A DNA stretch of 64,000 bases from Haliaeetus albicilla (lineage: Eukaryota; Chordata; Aves; Accipitriformes; Accipitridae), in contig NC_091505.1 in NCBI RefSeq assembly GCF_947461875.1, positions 21,782,033 to 21,846,032 of the forward strand, written 5' to 3'. Every line of letters begins with the position of its first letter. Positions within the stretch are counted from its first letter, which is position 1. The position numbers and the translations under genes are program-made. Below the pieces are notes generated by a model. That model saw only the letters and a list, made by a program, of their open reading frames with translations, ran no database searches and was not told where the DNA came from. This document shows, one piece after another, positions 10,946-25,110 of the stretch.

Positions 10946-13900
10946 TCTCATACCTTATATATTAATTTTTTCATGGTGAGTTGGGGAACTCTATATCCTC
11001 TACTGAAAGGTTACAGCCCCTAGAATGAGTAGTATTTTCCCTGGTTTTCCGTCATGGAAATCCATGCTGCCATAGTTCATATGACAATGAATATAGCTTA
11101 TGGCTTTAAAAAACATGAAAATTGCACAACATGTCACCATACCAAGATGTTTTGTCTGCTGTGTTTATTGTTTAGTTACTGATTCAAGATTTTGCATTTT
11201 TTTTAGATCATTAAATTTGAATAAGGTTTAAATATACCTAATGGCTAGCTAAATTGGTTATAGGGTATTTATGTCAATAAAGAATAAAATTATATTACAG
11301 AATAACGTGAGTAGACTAAGACAGCTCAAATTGTCAATATGATGAAAATTACTCAAAGAAAGCAATTAAAACTCAAATCCATGACTAAATTGCTATTGGT
11401 TCTAAGTACAGTGAATCCAATTACACATTATATTATAGTATATTATATGATCATGGGTACTGTAGCAGAGTGTCTTGTCAATATACTGTCAATAGAGAAT
11501 TAGAAAAACAAATCTATCATCACACTGAAATAACATACAAATCCCAATCAGCATTCTTCCAAGCTATTAAATGGCCAGAAAAGGTGGAAAGGAGCTGAAA
11601 TGCGCATGTGAACTAATCGTACAGCCTGCAATTTTATATACTTTTCTGTGATGAAGACCAAATGTAAACTTATACACCGTGGTTTTTGATTGCACCCCAC
11701 TGTAAATAAAAGTATGGAAGAAAACAAAGGAGAGTATTTGTGAGAAATTCTGTAAAGATTAGAATTAACATTAAATTAGTACGTGAGCCTTTAACTCAGG
11801 GTTTTGCAGAAGTATGCTTATATTGTTCAGTATAACTACAATTCTGATATACCTATATTCCCATGGCCTGATAGCAAAAAACAACCATTCACGGCTGAGG
11901 CAAAACTGGATCTCAGATGGCAACATGTACATTTTGGTGTTTGATTGTACTCTGCCCATATTGATGGAGTGTACTGATACAAGTACGTATAGCCAACCCT
12001 GCATAAGGCAGGGCTGCCAACTAGACAGTGATTCTTCTTTTTCAACAAAACATAAACCACATTACCATCAAAGTCCCTTTACAGGTTTAGTGAGCTTGAG
12101 CTTTTTGAGGTTGGAAATTATATTAAATACTGGAACCTGCAGTGAATGATTTAAAATGGCCTTCTTGACTAAACAACCAGGGTTATTACTAACTTTGCTA
12201 TCATGATAGGCTTTATTTTTAGCATTATCTCTTACAATCCATACTTCAGTTCAGTGTCTTGAGATATTCGGTTTTCTTTTTTTTTTTCCTGTGCTTTTTC
12301 AGAAGTAAACCTTACAGCCCCAGACTTTCATTTATGGTCATTCCAGTGAAAGCTAAATTCCATGTTAGCAGTAATACCATGCAAATCAGTGGTGGTAGTG
12401 GATGGAATTTCATTTCGTAAATATAACTGTAAAACTTGTAATAAAAATAGTGATGTGACTACAGCTTTTATATACTGAAACTCTGAAAGCAGTGTGGAAC
12501 GCAGCTGCTTCTCATATTTCTGTAAGTCATGAGGACATACAACACAATGCACTAAAATTAGCATTTGTTACTTGATTATTTTTTTTCTTTTTTTATGGAT
12601 TATGGCACTGAAAGAGAAGGACCATAGAGCAAAACTCTTAGGTAAGCCCCAATCACCTCTTGATTGATTTATTTGTTTTCCTTAATGAAAATTTAGTAAT
12701 GTGTATGTTTTGCATCTATTCAAACATAGCAGAATATAAAAGGATAGAATCTGCAGGAATTTCATGCAATATCCAAATAAATGATTTTATAAATGAGGCA
12801 TTTCGTGATAAATATTGTATTAATTTTTCTTTAAATTGTGATGGTATAAAATACTGGAAAATCTAGAACACAGGCTATACATGTAAGAACATGCATTTTC
12901 CACTGACTTGTAAGCTGGTTGAAAACTGTATGCATCATTTTAGGTCTTATTATGACAATTTAAGAATGTAAGAGAAAAATTGCAGTACTGTGCAAATCAA
13001 GAGGGTGACTTCATATCAGAGACCAAAAACAACATGAAGATTTGTATACCATGAGCCTCTGGGAAAGAAACTCTTCCTGATAAATTAGGAAATCATATTT
13101 AGAAAACACAGATGCCTAATATTTTTGTTTGAACAGTAATGTGTTTTCTGAATCATTGCATTACTTTTGCAGTCTTACTTAAGATATTTCTACAGTAATG
13201 GAACAGATTATTTGCATGTTATGCCAAGCCAAGTAACTGATAATGCTTACTTGCAGCATATGTGTTATGATGTAAAAACTCTATTGATACACAATAGAAC
13301 TCTGTATTATTTACCCTGACTTGTTTGATACTACCTTTCAATTTTAGGGGGTGTGTGGATGGAAATATGAATAGAATGTTAAGCAATACTAAGAAACAGG
13401 GGAGGCAGCTGCTTTTCCATCTTGGCATTTCCTTAAAAAGGGCAACTAACACAGCAGCTGTAGCTTCAGATGAATATTCTCCATTTCTGTAAACAGACAC
13501 AGTATGCTTAGATCACGGAACTAAACCAGCAAAGAAACTGAATTGTTATTTCCTTTTTTCAACTTTCCCTTCAAGAAAATGTATTAATGAAAAAATGTCT
13601 CTTTCTGCTGTTCATCTTGCAGATGATTTCTAAGTAACGTCTCACGTCTGCCAAGTGTATTTTCCATTTTTCTCTAGCTTGGTATTCATATTTCTAATCT
13701 TTTAACCTTCATTTCTGCAAGGTCTTTCCTTGATAAAAAACATGTCCTATTCACATCAGCTGGAGTAATACATGTATGTCTTGGGGAGAATACAGTTTAC
13801 CCTAGTGTTTAAGGGGAAGGTATATGCAGCAAGTATAACTGCACTAAAAATATTATCTGCACAACTGAATAGAAACCTACTATGGTATGAGAGATAAAGA

Positions 13901-16900
13901 TACCTATTTAAGAGATATCATCTCTTTCAAAGAAACATGTCTCTGCTGGTAAACAAAATTAACATTTTAAAGAATTCTTTTTTTGAAAGTGCTTGGCTTG
14001 GTTATGTTTATATTTAGACATGCAAAAAAATCAATCACGCAATTTGTCCACTACATCAAGCAATTTTTTTCTCTATTCTTTCTACGCTTCTGCATATCAC
14101 TGACATCTCTAGAAAATATACCCAGTCATGGAAAAGTAACATTTACAGTGTTAAAAAAGAAAATTACTCCATGAAAGTAACAACAACAAAAGGGACTTCC
14201 CATGCTCTTCTATTAAGACAGAAAATACCATTCTCCAAAATAGACATTACTATGATAATTCAACATTTCATGAGTGGCTAATGCTATCAAGTAATGTTAT
14301 TAACTTGAACTCTAATCTTGGTAATATTATTGTGTTGTGGCTTTCCTTCAGAAAAGTTTATTCTACCATTATCTAATTCTTCTTATACTACCCTGTGACT
14401 GGTCTATATTGGGTTGCAAGAACTGTTTCTACTCATAGTCACTCAGTTTAAATAAGGAATAATTCTGTAGGTCTTAGTTTATTTTTTATGTTTTATATTG
14501 ACTATGTCAGTGTAGGGGATTTACATTTCTTTGACCTTGTACAAAATGTAGCATGTGAGGCTTTTTGTCGCTTTTTCAAGCAGCACAGAGCCTAGCTGAT
14601 TAGTCCATTCTGTAAATCAGATTTTCTGTCTTGTGTAGAGTGTGTCTGGACATAACCCTGGCATTGGAGCAGTTCTGCAATAAGTGGTTACAATGTTCTA
14701 GCCTGCCTGCATGCCAAGGAAAAAGAACAGAGATATTTGGAGTATTTCACTGACTTGCTTTTTCAATAATAATTGGAGGGATATCTCCCTATTTGTTTGA
14801 GAACCAATACTTCTGCATGCAAGTAGAATTATAGGACAAAGCTAATTAACCTTTATAAACCTAATTCGCTGAGTTTGCAAGGCACAACAAACACTTAAGA
14901 AAAAACAAGTTACTGGTAGCGTGCAAAGGACAGCACCATTCTTTTTCGTGAATTGCAGAAGAGGACAAGCTTTAAAAGATGTCATTAAAGCTGTGGCAAC
15001 AAAATAAGTCAATGCTTTATTTTGATTATGTCTGCCTAGTTTTCATTAGTTCTGTATAGGCTTTTTGAATCTTGATTTTGACTCTGAATTTGATTTTCCT
15101 CCAGTATGGAAAAATTGATTTATTGTAGAACAAATTTATTTTCTTTTCACCTGGTTTACACAATGAAACCTGGGCAAATTGGATTTCACTCATAGCTCAG
15201 TCACAGGAACAAATTGATGTGCAGCTCTATTCATGATGGTCATGAATACATCTCCTGATATCTATTTCCTCTATACCTTTTTTATGGTTTTCTCCTCATT
15301 ACCTAGATTCCCTCAGTGAAGTCCAGAAAATAATACCAGCAGGTTTTATATTGTGCGGGTAGCCCAAGCTAAAATTGAACTCCACAGGATGTGTATGACA
15401 TATCATGAATGTAGAACAGCATTTTGACATCCATGAATGAGCCTAATTTTGAAAAACAGTTCCTTGTATGAAATGCTAGTCCTTCTGACTCACTAAAATA
15501 ATGGAGACAGGAGTTCAGAGGATGTATATGCAGGTGTTTTACCTATAATAATGACTTTTTAGAAGAGGCTAATGTAGACTCTGATTCATCTGCACTACTG
15601 AAATAAAAGCCATATTTACCTTGCTTTAATGTATCATCTCTCTTGGAATCATGTTTCTTGGCATGGGGAGAGATTGGCCTTTAGACTTTGCATCTGAAGT
15701 TGCTGGAATTGAGGTTTTCTTTGCATGCATCCTCTAACATGAATGCAAATATGTCATTCTGTAGGTTTGCACAAAATGAATACAGGTTTTTTGAGCATTT
15801 AGTGCTGTTGGAGCTTTTGTGCATCAGAGAAGTGAGAAGTAAGAAAGGCATTCTCAGAGTATTTATTTTACTTATTAATGAAAATAGCAAATCTTTTCTG
15901 TAGCTTTTTGTTTTGGCCTTTAACTTTTCATTAATTTCCTCTGTGTAACGAGCCTGCTCAAAGAATTAGTTCAAAACTGTCTTAATTTAATTGCATTTAC
16001 TATATTTTTACCTTTGATGTTTAATGTATTGCTGCTATTAAAACATTGACCTCTGCTGGGGGTATTAGCAGACTGGCAGCTGTGTGATAATTAAGGGGTG
16101 TTTTGTGGATGTACAAATAGTTTGGAGAGAGAGTAACAACATTACATTGCTATTCCCTGGAGTCCTTCAAAACTAAATATTTAGCTGGCAGTAGATGCCA
16201 AAACAAAGATTAAGAGAATTTGCTGTCCTAAATCTCCTGATGGGTCCAGGCCTACCATTCTGGTCGTTGATCAAGCAGAACCATCCCAGCCAGAAACAGG
16301 ATGATTTGTCAGTGTTTATATCCCCAGTGATCTGTTATATATGGCTCTAATTAAAAATAATCCCAACCTATCCAAAATGCTTTTTTTCCCTGTTACTAAT
16401 CATTCACAACTACATTTGTGTCCACCCTTGCCAGCTGATTCTTACAATAAAAGACTAAAGTGGATGATTTGCCTAAGGGTGAATTTTCTCAGAAGAAAAA
16501 CAGTACAGCATAAGTCTAATTAGCCAGTCAGGTTGTGCATTCTCTCTTTCTGTCTACCACACACCAACTATTTTGTGTGACTAGATCAGTTCACCTCTCC
16601 TCATAGAAGCTTGATTATGAATTTTGCTCCCACTTGAGAAATTTACTTTTTCTTTTTTTTTTTAAATCAGAAAAGGTTATACAGCCACGTGTGTGGCTCA
16701 CAACCAAAATCCTTTCCAGTAGCACATAGCTAAGTGACTGGGCTGGATTTCAAGGGGTTCCAAAGGGACTGTGGAAAGTGCCAGTGAACCCTTATAACTG
16801 AGGATTAGTGAGTGTTTTCTAATGCTTGATAGATCAAATAGCTAGCTGCAGTCCTTCTGCAGTAGGTTATGAAGTCCTGAAGCTATCAAATGTGATAAAA

Positions 16901-16980
16901 TGCATGTCTGGCCACCATTCTGTGCCTGATCTCTACCTTCCCCCATTCATTTAATATGGGAAAGGCAAAAACTCTTCATA
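10946..16980. other. Non-coding unique DNA
   Basis: No gene supported. The longest open frame (11814-12149, plus, 111 codons) overlaps minus-strand frames of similar length and shows no recognisable domain. Short T-rich runs occur near 12270-12290 and 16652-16663. A homeodomain-motif-rich stretch at 14840-15060 is listed separately. I see no other structure. Confidence 0.65.
14840..15060. promoter_or_regulatory. Candidate conserved regulatory stretch
   Basis: Complex repeat-free sequence beginning CTAATTAACC (14842-14851, a homeodomain-type palindromic core), followed by further TAAT and CATTAA words and an AACAAACA forkhead-like word near 14888. It has the appearance of a vertebrate conserved non-coding element, but that is only an impression from motif content. 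Confidence 0.2.
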
Positions 16981-16984
16981 AGTC

Positions 16985-17012
16985 AGACAGAGGTGTGCAG
17001 GCACCTCTGTCT
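16985..17012. repeat. Inverted repeat, 11-bp perfect arms
   Basis: AGACAGAGGTG (16985-16995) and CACCTCTGTCT (17002-17012) are exact reverse complements separated by six bases (TGCAGG). As RNA or single-stranded DNA this is a tight, GC-containing hairpin. Confidence 0.85.
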
Positions 17013-19163
17013 AACTCCCTACAATCTCTATATGTATAATCTTTACCTTATATTGGATCTCCATGATTGCCTGATTTTCTTCATGCATTAATTGCACCGA
17101 ACTGCTCATGAATTCATTGCTTGATAATAAAATTTCTGCTTGAATTCACAATATTGCCACTGTTGAGTGAGTGCAGACGTGCTGTTTCACTTGAAAGTAA
17201 CTACTTTTTTGTAAAAGTAAATATTTGAGAGGAGATTAAATGATATAGGATTTTCTTTTACAGATTTAACATTGTTGGGTAACAGCACATTAGTTGAAGC
17301 TGTTTATAGATGCATTATGTATTAAACACTTGATGACCCTTCTGTTTAATCCCTAAAATATCAGCAAATAATCTAATTTCGTAGATTAAAACCCATCGAA
17401 CACCTACGCTACTCTACTGGTTCCACAATGGTCAGAACACAGTAACAAGGCTTCTTTATGGCCATGAACAATATAGTCTGGATTATGCAGTATGTAATGT
17501 ATAGAAAAGTACTTCTCTTGTATACACTGTATAATCTCTGTTACATTACAATAAACGTGTAAAAACTATGTTTATCTTAGTTTATATTGAAAGAAGCTGT
17601 ATTGTGTTTCTTAGACATTGGCTCTATTTGGAGTCATATCTTATCAGTGGTGTTTGATTTAGTATGTGTGTTAAGGTTTGGAGGGTGTTTCTTCACTGTA
17701 CAATCACTCCAAATCTTTCATCTTCAGGTTTGAGGGCTACCTGTGAGGACAGTGTTTTGTTGGTTAGACACCCTTCTTGATGGAGCAGAAACTGAACTAG
17801 GCTTTCCATAGCTATGCCCACTGGATAATTCACTCCCTTTTCGTGATCCTCATCATGAAACTGCAAGCGAGGAGGGGCATAGCCAATGGGCAGGAACACG
17901 CCAGCTCCCCGTAAAAGAAGCTACCAATACCAAAAATAATTTTGCAAGAGAGGGTAAAAAAAAAATCTTGTGGAAGGAAATGAAGCAGAAGTAAGACTAT
18001 TTTGACTTGTGCTGGAATTAATTTCATGTAGTTTGTCAAACACTGTTATTGCCTGCACCGTGGTAGCAGACTAGTAGTCCTCAATCTACTTTAATTCTGC
18101 GTGAGTCTTGTACAGCACTATCCAACATCATGTAACTTCCCGCTGTATGGAGAAATCTTACTTCTTTCATTTAATACTTTTACATAGTTTTAAAATGTTT
18201 GGATTAATATCATATAAAGCCAATTCCATTCTGTTCTGAAGAATGGTATCTAAAGGCAAATATTACATTTTGATGCATTCATGTATATATTTAAAGTGCA
18301 ATTAAAATCTACATCTGAAAATTTTTGTGAAAAAGCTGGAACTTGGTATGGTCTGCTTGCATGTATGTGTATAGCAAAAGTAATATATGAATTAATGTCC
18401 TTGTATATATATGTTCATCTTAGAAATGCAATAGTCTGGAAATTTTATAGCTTCTGTTTGAAGGGAAAAATATTATTTGTAACAGAAACTAACCTAGACC
18501 CTTGAGTAGTGTGAGGGATTAATATAGAAAACTACTGCATGTCATGTAAGAAGGCACAAAAGACTGGAAGAACCTGCTGTTTGAGTCCAAAATAAATGAA
18601 AAAAAGCGCTTCATTTAAAAATGAGCAAGAATTACGGAAAAAGAAGAAACTGGCAAGAGAGGAAATGTTTTTATGCTGAGCTGAATATGGAAAGAATCAA
18701 TGAAAGAACTGTTTGTATCTGAATGTCTCACTGAGGAATTCTAATCCAAGGTACTGTGTAACCTTACCTGAACAGTTCACAATCTATGAATTTCTTCATA
18801 TGTATTTATAAAGCTCTTTGTTCTTTGCAAATGAAGGTGTAATTAGAGGTGAGAACTTCAGGCTCATCTGATTTTTATTTATTTATTTTTTAATTCCCTT
18901 TTGGAACTTTTTACTAACAGCTCTAAAATGCTCTCATTAAGCTACATTTCAGAGATTTAAGGTTTGTAGCCCTAAGAAAATTGTCTGTTTGCTATGCAGA
19001 AAGGTTAAGTTTACTTAAAAAAAATACAGGTTTGTCCTAGAAACAGCCTCTAATTTTTTGAATTTCAGAGGGTGCAGGGTGTTCTGAAAACACTGAAAAG
19101 CTGCTGTGGTGTTACATGTTAGATTTTAGGTGGGGAGTGCGTGGATTGTAAAGAAGAAACTGG

Positions 19164-19198
19164 TTTTTTTTTTTCCTTTTTTTTTTTTTTTCCTTTTT
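19164..19198. repeat. Composite T-rich homopolymer tract
   Basis: T11, CC, T15, CC, T5. Low complexity; possibly the reverse-strand A-tail of an unrecognisable retroposon, but nothing beside it supports that. Confidence 0.9.
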
Positions 19199-20271
19199 GC
19201 ATGTCACACTGTTTAATTCTACATGCCCATGAGAAAAAAACAGAATTAAATCAAAGGCACAAGATGCCAAATTCATTTTAATAAGAGTTCACTGAAAGCC
19301 TGAAGGTGACAAACTTCAGGAAGTGTTAGGGAATATGTGCAAGCAAAAGGAAACTTGTGACTTCAATAAAGAAATCTCAGCAACATGCCCTCTGAGGAAT
19401 CTATAACAGCTTCTCAAAAGATTTATACCATCACATTGCTTCAGCAGAGGCATGCCATACAATGTGCTGTACAACAGTCACATGTAAGCATTCAAGATGG
19501 AAAAAATCTTTCTACCTGTGATCTCCCTATGACCAAAACATGCAATGTGCTGAATTCACAAATAGCTCTCAAACCAGATTTTTTTTATTAGTATGACCAC
19601 TGTATGGTTATTGTACTTGCACTGCTGTTGGCTCAAACTGTGCATGAGAAAAACAAAAATTCTGTCTTGCAGTGCTGCTGGTGTTAGATTGCATGGAAAG
19701 AGAGATTTTTGGCATGTGTAGCTGTCAGCTCACCACATGGGAAGCTTTCATGCACTGATGCACATTGTATGAAGGTTAATGTAAAAGCTCCATGCTGAAT
19801 AGCAAAGTTTAAGTCTGGTGGAAAACCTGAGGGCTCACTGTTGTTTGATAAGGCTGATGTGGATAGACTAATGCTAAAAGACTGCACTGGGGTGGGGGAG
19901 CTGTATGTCATGTATAGTTTTTTTGGACATGAGAGTCAGCCTGCCTCTCTGTACCAGCTGATGTAGGCAATCATTTAAATCAGCTGTAAACATTTATAGA
20001 AAAATAGCTGGAAACAAGCAATTGAACACTCATTTCAAAAGAGTTTGTGTCTATTACTAGAGATTCATCACAAAATATATCTTATATTTAAAAGGCTTGT
20101 TTGGTAAGCAAAAACATTAGGGCTGCTCAAGGGATTCTGAGCATAGAAGATCTGTAATAATGGGGTTATACTCAGCCCCAAATGCTTTTATCTGTTCCAG
20201 ACCTAGATCTGACTAAATGAAAGTCTTCACTTGCTTACTTCTCCTTCCATTTGAAAACCAGAATATATATT

Positions 20272-20284
20272 AAAAAAAAAAAAA
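20272..20284. repeat. A13 homopolymer
   Basis: Run of 13 A directly after a short (AT)n stretch. Confidence 0.9.
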
Positions 20285-23200
20285 GTCAGTATAACCCTTT
20301 ATATCTAACCAAGGCTTTCAACAGACCAAATGTATTTCCCAAAATAAAGATAAAACAGAATGTTAGTTTGTGAAGCCTTGAATCATTCTGTATTTCACCA
20401 CTTAATATACTTCAAACACACGTACACAATCAGGACAAGAAAGCTGGCTTGGAAATTATAAGTAAATTGCAGCTCTTCGAGACATCCTATAATTTTTTTT
20501 TTTCCCCAGCAGCATTTAAGTAATAAGAGCTCTTCCTTTTTTTGGACATCATTGTTTTCATGTCTGTTTTGAAAGCATTTTTCCTAAATGTGAAATTGAA
20601 TAGGCTAATAATTAGAGGATTTCAAAGCTGTGTCTTAACTTTCCTAGTAGTCCTTAGCTGCAGAATAGTCTTTGCATATATCTTTTCTGCATAAAATTCT
20701 AACCAGAAGTTCACCAACGAGTTGGGCACATGCCATCTAGTGATACACCTAGGAATTATAACTTAAAAATTTGACTCTTAGATGTAGACACATGACATCC
20801 ACTGAGTGAGTACTTCTTAAATAAAATAATTTGGTCATTAATATATATTTAGAATGTGAAAATAGTAATTTCTGTTAATTTTTCTGCAATGATAGATAAA
20901 CAGTGCAGAGGCTTTTCAGCCAAATATAATTTTTGGTTCCTTACTAGCTTTCCCTGTTGTAAGGAGCAAGGAAGATTCTTAAATGCTCAGTCATTGCCCG
21001 TACTTCTGATAAATTTTGCCTGTTTTACTTATTGATAATTGTATTCTTTTGAAGGTAGTTCAAATTTTAAAACTGGTACAGTGTGTCCTAAAAGCAATAA
21101 AATAAGGAATAGTTTATGAAAAGAGTAGGGTTTGGCTGATGAAAACTCTCATTACACCCCAATTATAAATCTGTGTTTCTGCTCTGAGACAACTTTTGAA
21201 AATAGTTCTTAGTGGTTTTGGTATGGGGAAGTGTAGACCGATATGCTTTGTGGTGGCAGAAATGGACATCACACAGCTGAAGGTGCCTTGAGTTGACTCT
21301 TTACTTCTGTGGCTTTTGGATCTCCTGGGTTCTTCTCTGATGTTCAGCAGAATTAGTGTTCTTATAATTAAGTTTGCTCTCAGTAATTCCTAAGGCCATT
21401 GTAGCAATAAGAGAAACCTTTTCACATTAAGTTTCTCTCCACTGCCCTAGGAGTAGTAACTCCTATATCAACTTTTCACAATGAAAATATTTGTCTTTGA
21501 GGAAACTTCCAGGTACCAATTAAAGCTGGACCAATTTAAGACCTTCCTTGGGCATTAGGCTGCACATCCATAGTAAGAGATCCTGTGCTTAGGCAAGATT
21601 TTTTTTTTAACTTAACCAATACAGTACCTTTGGATTTGGTAATTTAATTCTTTCTTTATTATTATTTCAGTAAGTTAAACTTTATATATTTACAAATATA
21701 TACCCAGGTAGTACTGTTGCTCAGTTTGGAGAGTTTCTAAAGCCTTGTCATATAAAAGTAATTTATATGGAGAAGCTATACAGATTTTTCCTTCTGTACA
21801 CTGTGAAATATATAACTATACAACAGTGAATTCGGTGTGAGAGGTGTGAAAGAAGAGAGAATCATTACTTACTGCAGGAGGATTTTATTAGGCAGAATGC
21901 AGTTATGCTGCTGGACAAAGTGCGATAGATCCCTATTAACTATTTAACAGCTATCTACAACAGCAGACACCTTATAAATTAATAGTCATGCTCAAAACAC
22001 AAAGTGGCTGTAGAGGAAAAGCTTAGAAGAGGACATAGATGAGCATCCAATTTAGTGGCTACTACTTAATATCAGATAGCATGGTTCTGTTTTTTCTAAG
22101 TAGCAGAGAAACATGTTTTTGTGGAAAATGCTAGAGATGATCCACTTCTAAGGTCCATTCAGTAGCTTATTTTACTAAATGATGAGTGTCTATTATAAAA
22201 CTTGGACATAAATTATTCAAATGAAGAATCTATCACTATTCTGCAGGGAAAGATGCAGCTACAGTGTGAATGGATAAGTGTAAGTGGCTGATGTAGTTGG
22301 GATGACCAGATTGAAAACATGTGCTGCACCTGGCAGTGCTAAAGAAGAGATGACAGCCAGTAATTCCTGCCTGTTATTTAAGGTTAAAAGTAGGGACCTT
22401 AAATTGTCAATAATTAATTACAGCTTTATTGAGAAGTTAATTATTATAGCCTTTCTGGGTGCAGAAGGCTGCATGAATCTTCCAAAGTGAGGCTTAGTAA
22501 TTGAGAAGCAGTTTAGCATTCCCATCCTGACACAGAGCAGAGTGGAAGATACTGCTTTGTAAACAGAAATGCTGATACCTTCCTGCACCCTGCATTAAAA
22601 TAAATATCCTACTTAGTTCCAGTGACTACTTCCTCAGGGAAAAGGAAAGGACTACTTTCATCAGGATAAGTTGAAGCAGAGCAAAATACATTTCTGTCAG
22701 CACTAGTCAGAATGGTTCTCAGTGTAAGAAAAAGATTAAAAGAATGCGTGCATTTGAACAAGCTGAGGAAATACTGAAACTGGGACACTTTGTATGGATG
22801 ATGTCTCTAAAAACATATCTAATCTCTTAGGAGGCAAGGACTACCTGAGGGAAAAGTGCACCCAAGGCAATGGATATTCTAAGAAATCAGAAAATTATTT
22901 GTATACAATTAAAGGACTCAATCACTTCTGCAAGGGTGATACAGCTTTAATAATATGATCATGATTAAAAGCATTAAAGCAAATTGGTGGTAGCACATCT
23001 CCCATTTGTAATAAAAAATGGTACAAAGATGCTACTTGGTCATGTGTTAACTTGTCTGGAAGGGTTTAATTTACGTTTCTATTCTTGATGCAATATGTTG
23101 TACTGTGTCAGGTTTCATCAGCCACATCATCTTACAGCACACACAACATACGGATGTGATGGGTACAGCCTGGCATCATTCATTATGTAGCCTGAGTTGC

Positions 23201-24769
23201 ATAGATTTTTAGTATGGGGGTTTTCTTTATTACCAAACTGGCAAATCTATGGCTTTCTCACTTTATCAATCCATCAATTATACCATTACCTGAGTTTCAA
23301 ATACCACATAAATTAAAATCTTCTGTAGACTGTTGAAAAACATAAATATGTAAACGCAAGGAAAGTGGACCTGGAGATTTCTCCTCTGGGGTGGTTTCAA
23401 TGATTTTTAATACAATTTGGTAAAGCACTTGTCTTGACTATTTCTGAATTGAGAAGCTGCTCTTAATATTTTAATTTCATGGGAATAATAGTGAGTGGCT
23501 AATTTAAGTTTTAAAGTGCTACTTTAGACTCCCACTTGAGCTCATTTAATGTCAATAGAAAGATTCCTAATGACTGTATCATTCTATTTTTCACTTTTTC
23601 AGTTTAACTTTCAAGCTATATATAATTTTCTGGCTATGACTCTTTCGAAAGTTGAATTTATTTGATCTTATTTGTACAAAATTTTATTTTGGGAGAAAAT
23701 GTGTCCTTTTTAAGGACGTCAGCAGTCATCCTTTCTTAGGAGACTGAATACCTTTAGACCTGAAAACCAAGAAGCCATTGGACATAATTTGTCAGCTAGT
23801 GGAATTTATTCTGCAAAATAGTCCAGTACTGGAGTATTTGTTTCTTTCTGACTGACGAAAGCCAAAATAGACATTTGTTCATTTCACTAGAACTACATTT
23901 CCAACAGAAAACTTGCCAAAGTTAAATTTTTAAAAGCTCTGCTTCAGAAGGAAAGCTAAAGTTCTCTTAAAGTCAGTTTCCCTAAGGGAAAGAAAGTCCC
24001 CTAAACACAGTGAAGCACCTGCACTTGCTAGGAGAATAAAACTGTTTTAGAGGTGTTAGGCTAATTTAGCAAGGAAATTTAGCTAATTTTGATTGTAGTG
24101 AAGTGTAAAATTAGATGAGACTAAACACAAACACACCTCATTTGTTTCTTATGATCTTTTTTCCTTGATACTGATTCCAACCTTTGAAGAAAAGCACTTG
24201 GCTTTAGTAACAGAGTTGCATGATCACAGGCTTCCAAATAGGGAAAAATCCCTCTGTGATTGGCTGATGGAAGAGCAGCATCCTTAAATCCTGAACTAAA
24301 AATACAGTGATTTTGCTGATCTGCCCCCACACAAGTACTGGGAAGAAAGCAGCAGCCAGACAATGGTCACGAGTGTACCCAGCGACTGGTGGAAGTGAGG
24401 CAGATGTGCTGATAGCTCTGTGAAATGCCTTTGAGGCTCTTGCAAGGACCAAGTCTTAAAAAATTTTTGATGGCAGAAAGCAGTGTAGTTCAAAAAGTTT
24501 GGATGTGGAATTCAAGTGAGTGTGTCATCCACAAGTGCAGGTCATGCTGTTGAGACAAAAAAAAAATTCTAGCTTTCTATTCTTCTGCTCCTTATTATTT
24601 GAATGTGGTGTTTTAAGCTGATCATGAAATGCCAGAAAGACAGACATTTTGGTCTGGGCAGATAGATACAGGTCTGAAACAGAGAATTAGCTCAGCAGAT
24701 CATCATCGTGGAGATAAAAGTTGAAATTGTATTTATGAAAAAGATCATTCAAGACAAGATTTAGAGCAA

Positions 24770-25110
24770 AAGAATCAGGGAGCTGAGCCCGGAGCCTGCA
24801 GAGCCCCAATGAGTACAGTCATTCTGAGGGCCCTGAGGGTTCAATTAACCTTGACAGCCTGGAGTCTCTTAAAAGGAGCAGAGCTTACGAATGAAATGCA
24901 ATGAAAAATTACTACTTTTAAACTATTGGCAGTTTAAAACCTTGTCTCGACAGCAAAACCTACTCGGCAGACACCTCTAAAATGCTGTACGCTAAATGTG
25001 CTGTAAATTTATTCTTCTGGCAGGTTTATTTCTTCATTAAATATTTATGTTAGATGGGTTTTAGCATATGCATGACGTTGCTGTAAATTGAGTTAGAAAT
25101 TTATCAGGTT
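24770..25110. promoter_or_regulatory. Candidate conserved regulatory block
   Basis: A relatively complex, GC-balanced opening (24780-24880) leads into TTCAATTAACC (24840-24850), several TTTAAA and TAAAT words and an octamer-like ATATGCATGA at about 25066-25075. The mix of homeodomain and octamer-like words without repeats resembles a vertebrate enhancer. Evidence is motif-level only. Confidence 0.25.

Larger units (their letters stand above)
17013..24769. other. Non-coding unique DNA
   Basis: No gene supported. It contains a composite T-rich tract (19164-19198) and an A13 run (20272-20284). Open frames such as 17693-17899 (minus), 18281-18505 (plus) and 24204-24452 (minus) have no recognisable domains and overlap one another in competing frames. 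I see nothing else. Confidence 0.65.

Noticed and set aside
11814..12149. 111-codon plus-strand open frame
   Set aside because: Minus-strand frames of 74-77 codons overlap it, and it has no domain. Such lengths are expected by chance in 64 kb.
20692..20760. Possible further CR1 fragment around CATCTAGTGATACACC
   Set aside because: Only one short word matches and the required neighbouring blocks are absent.
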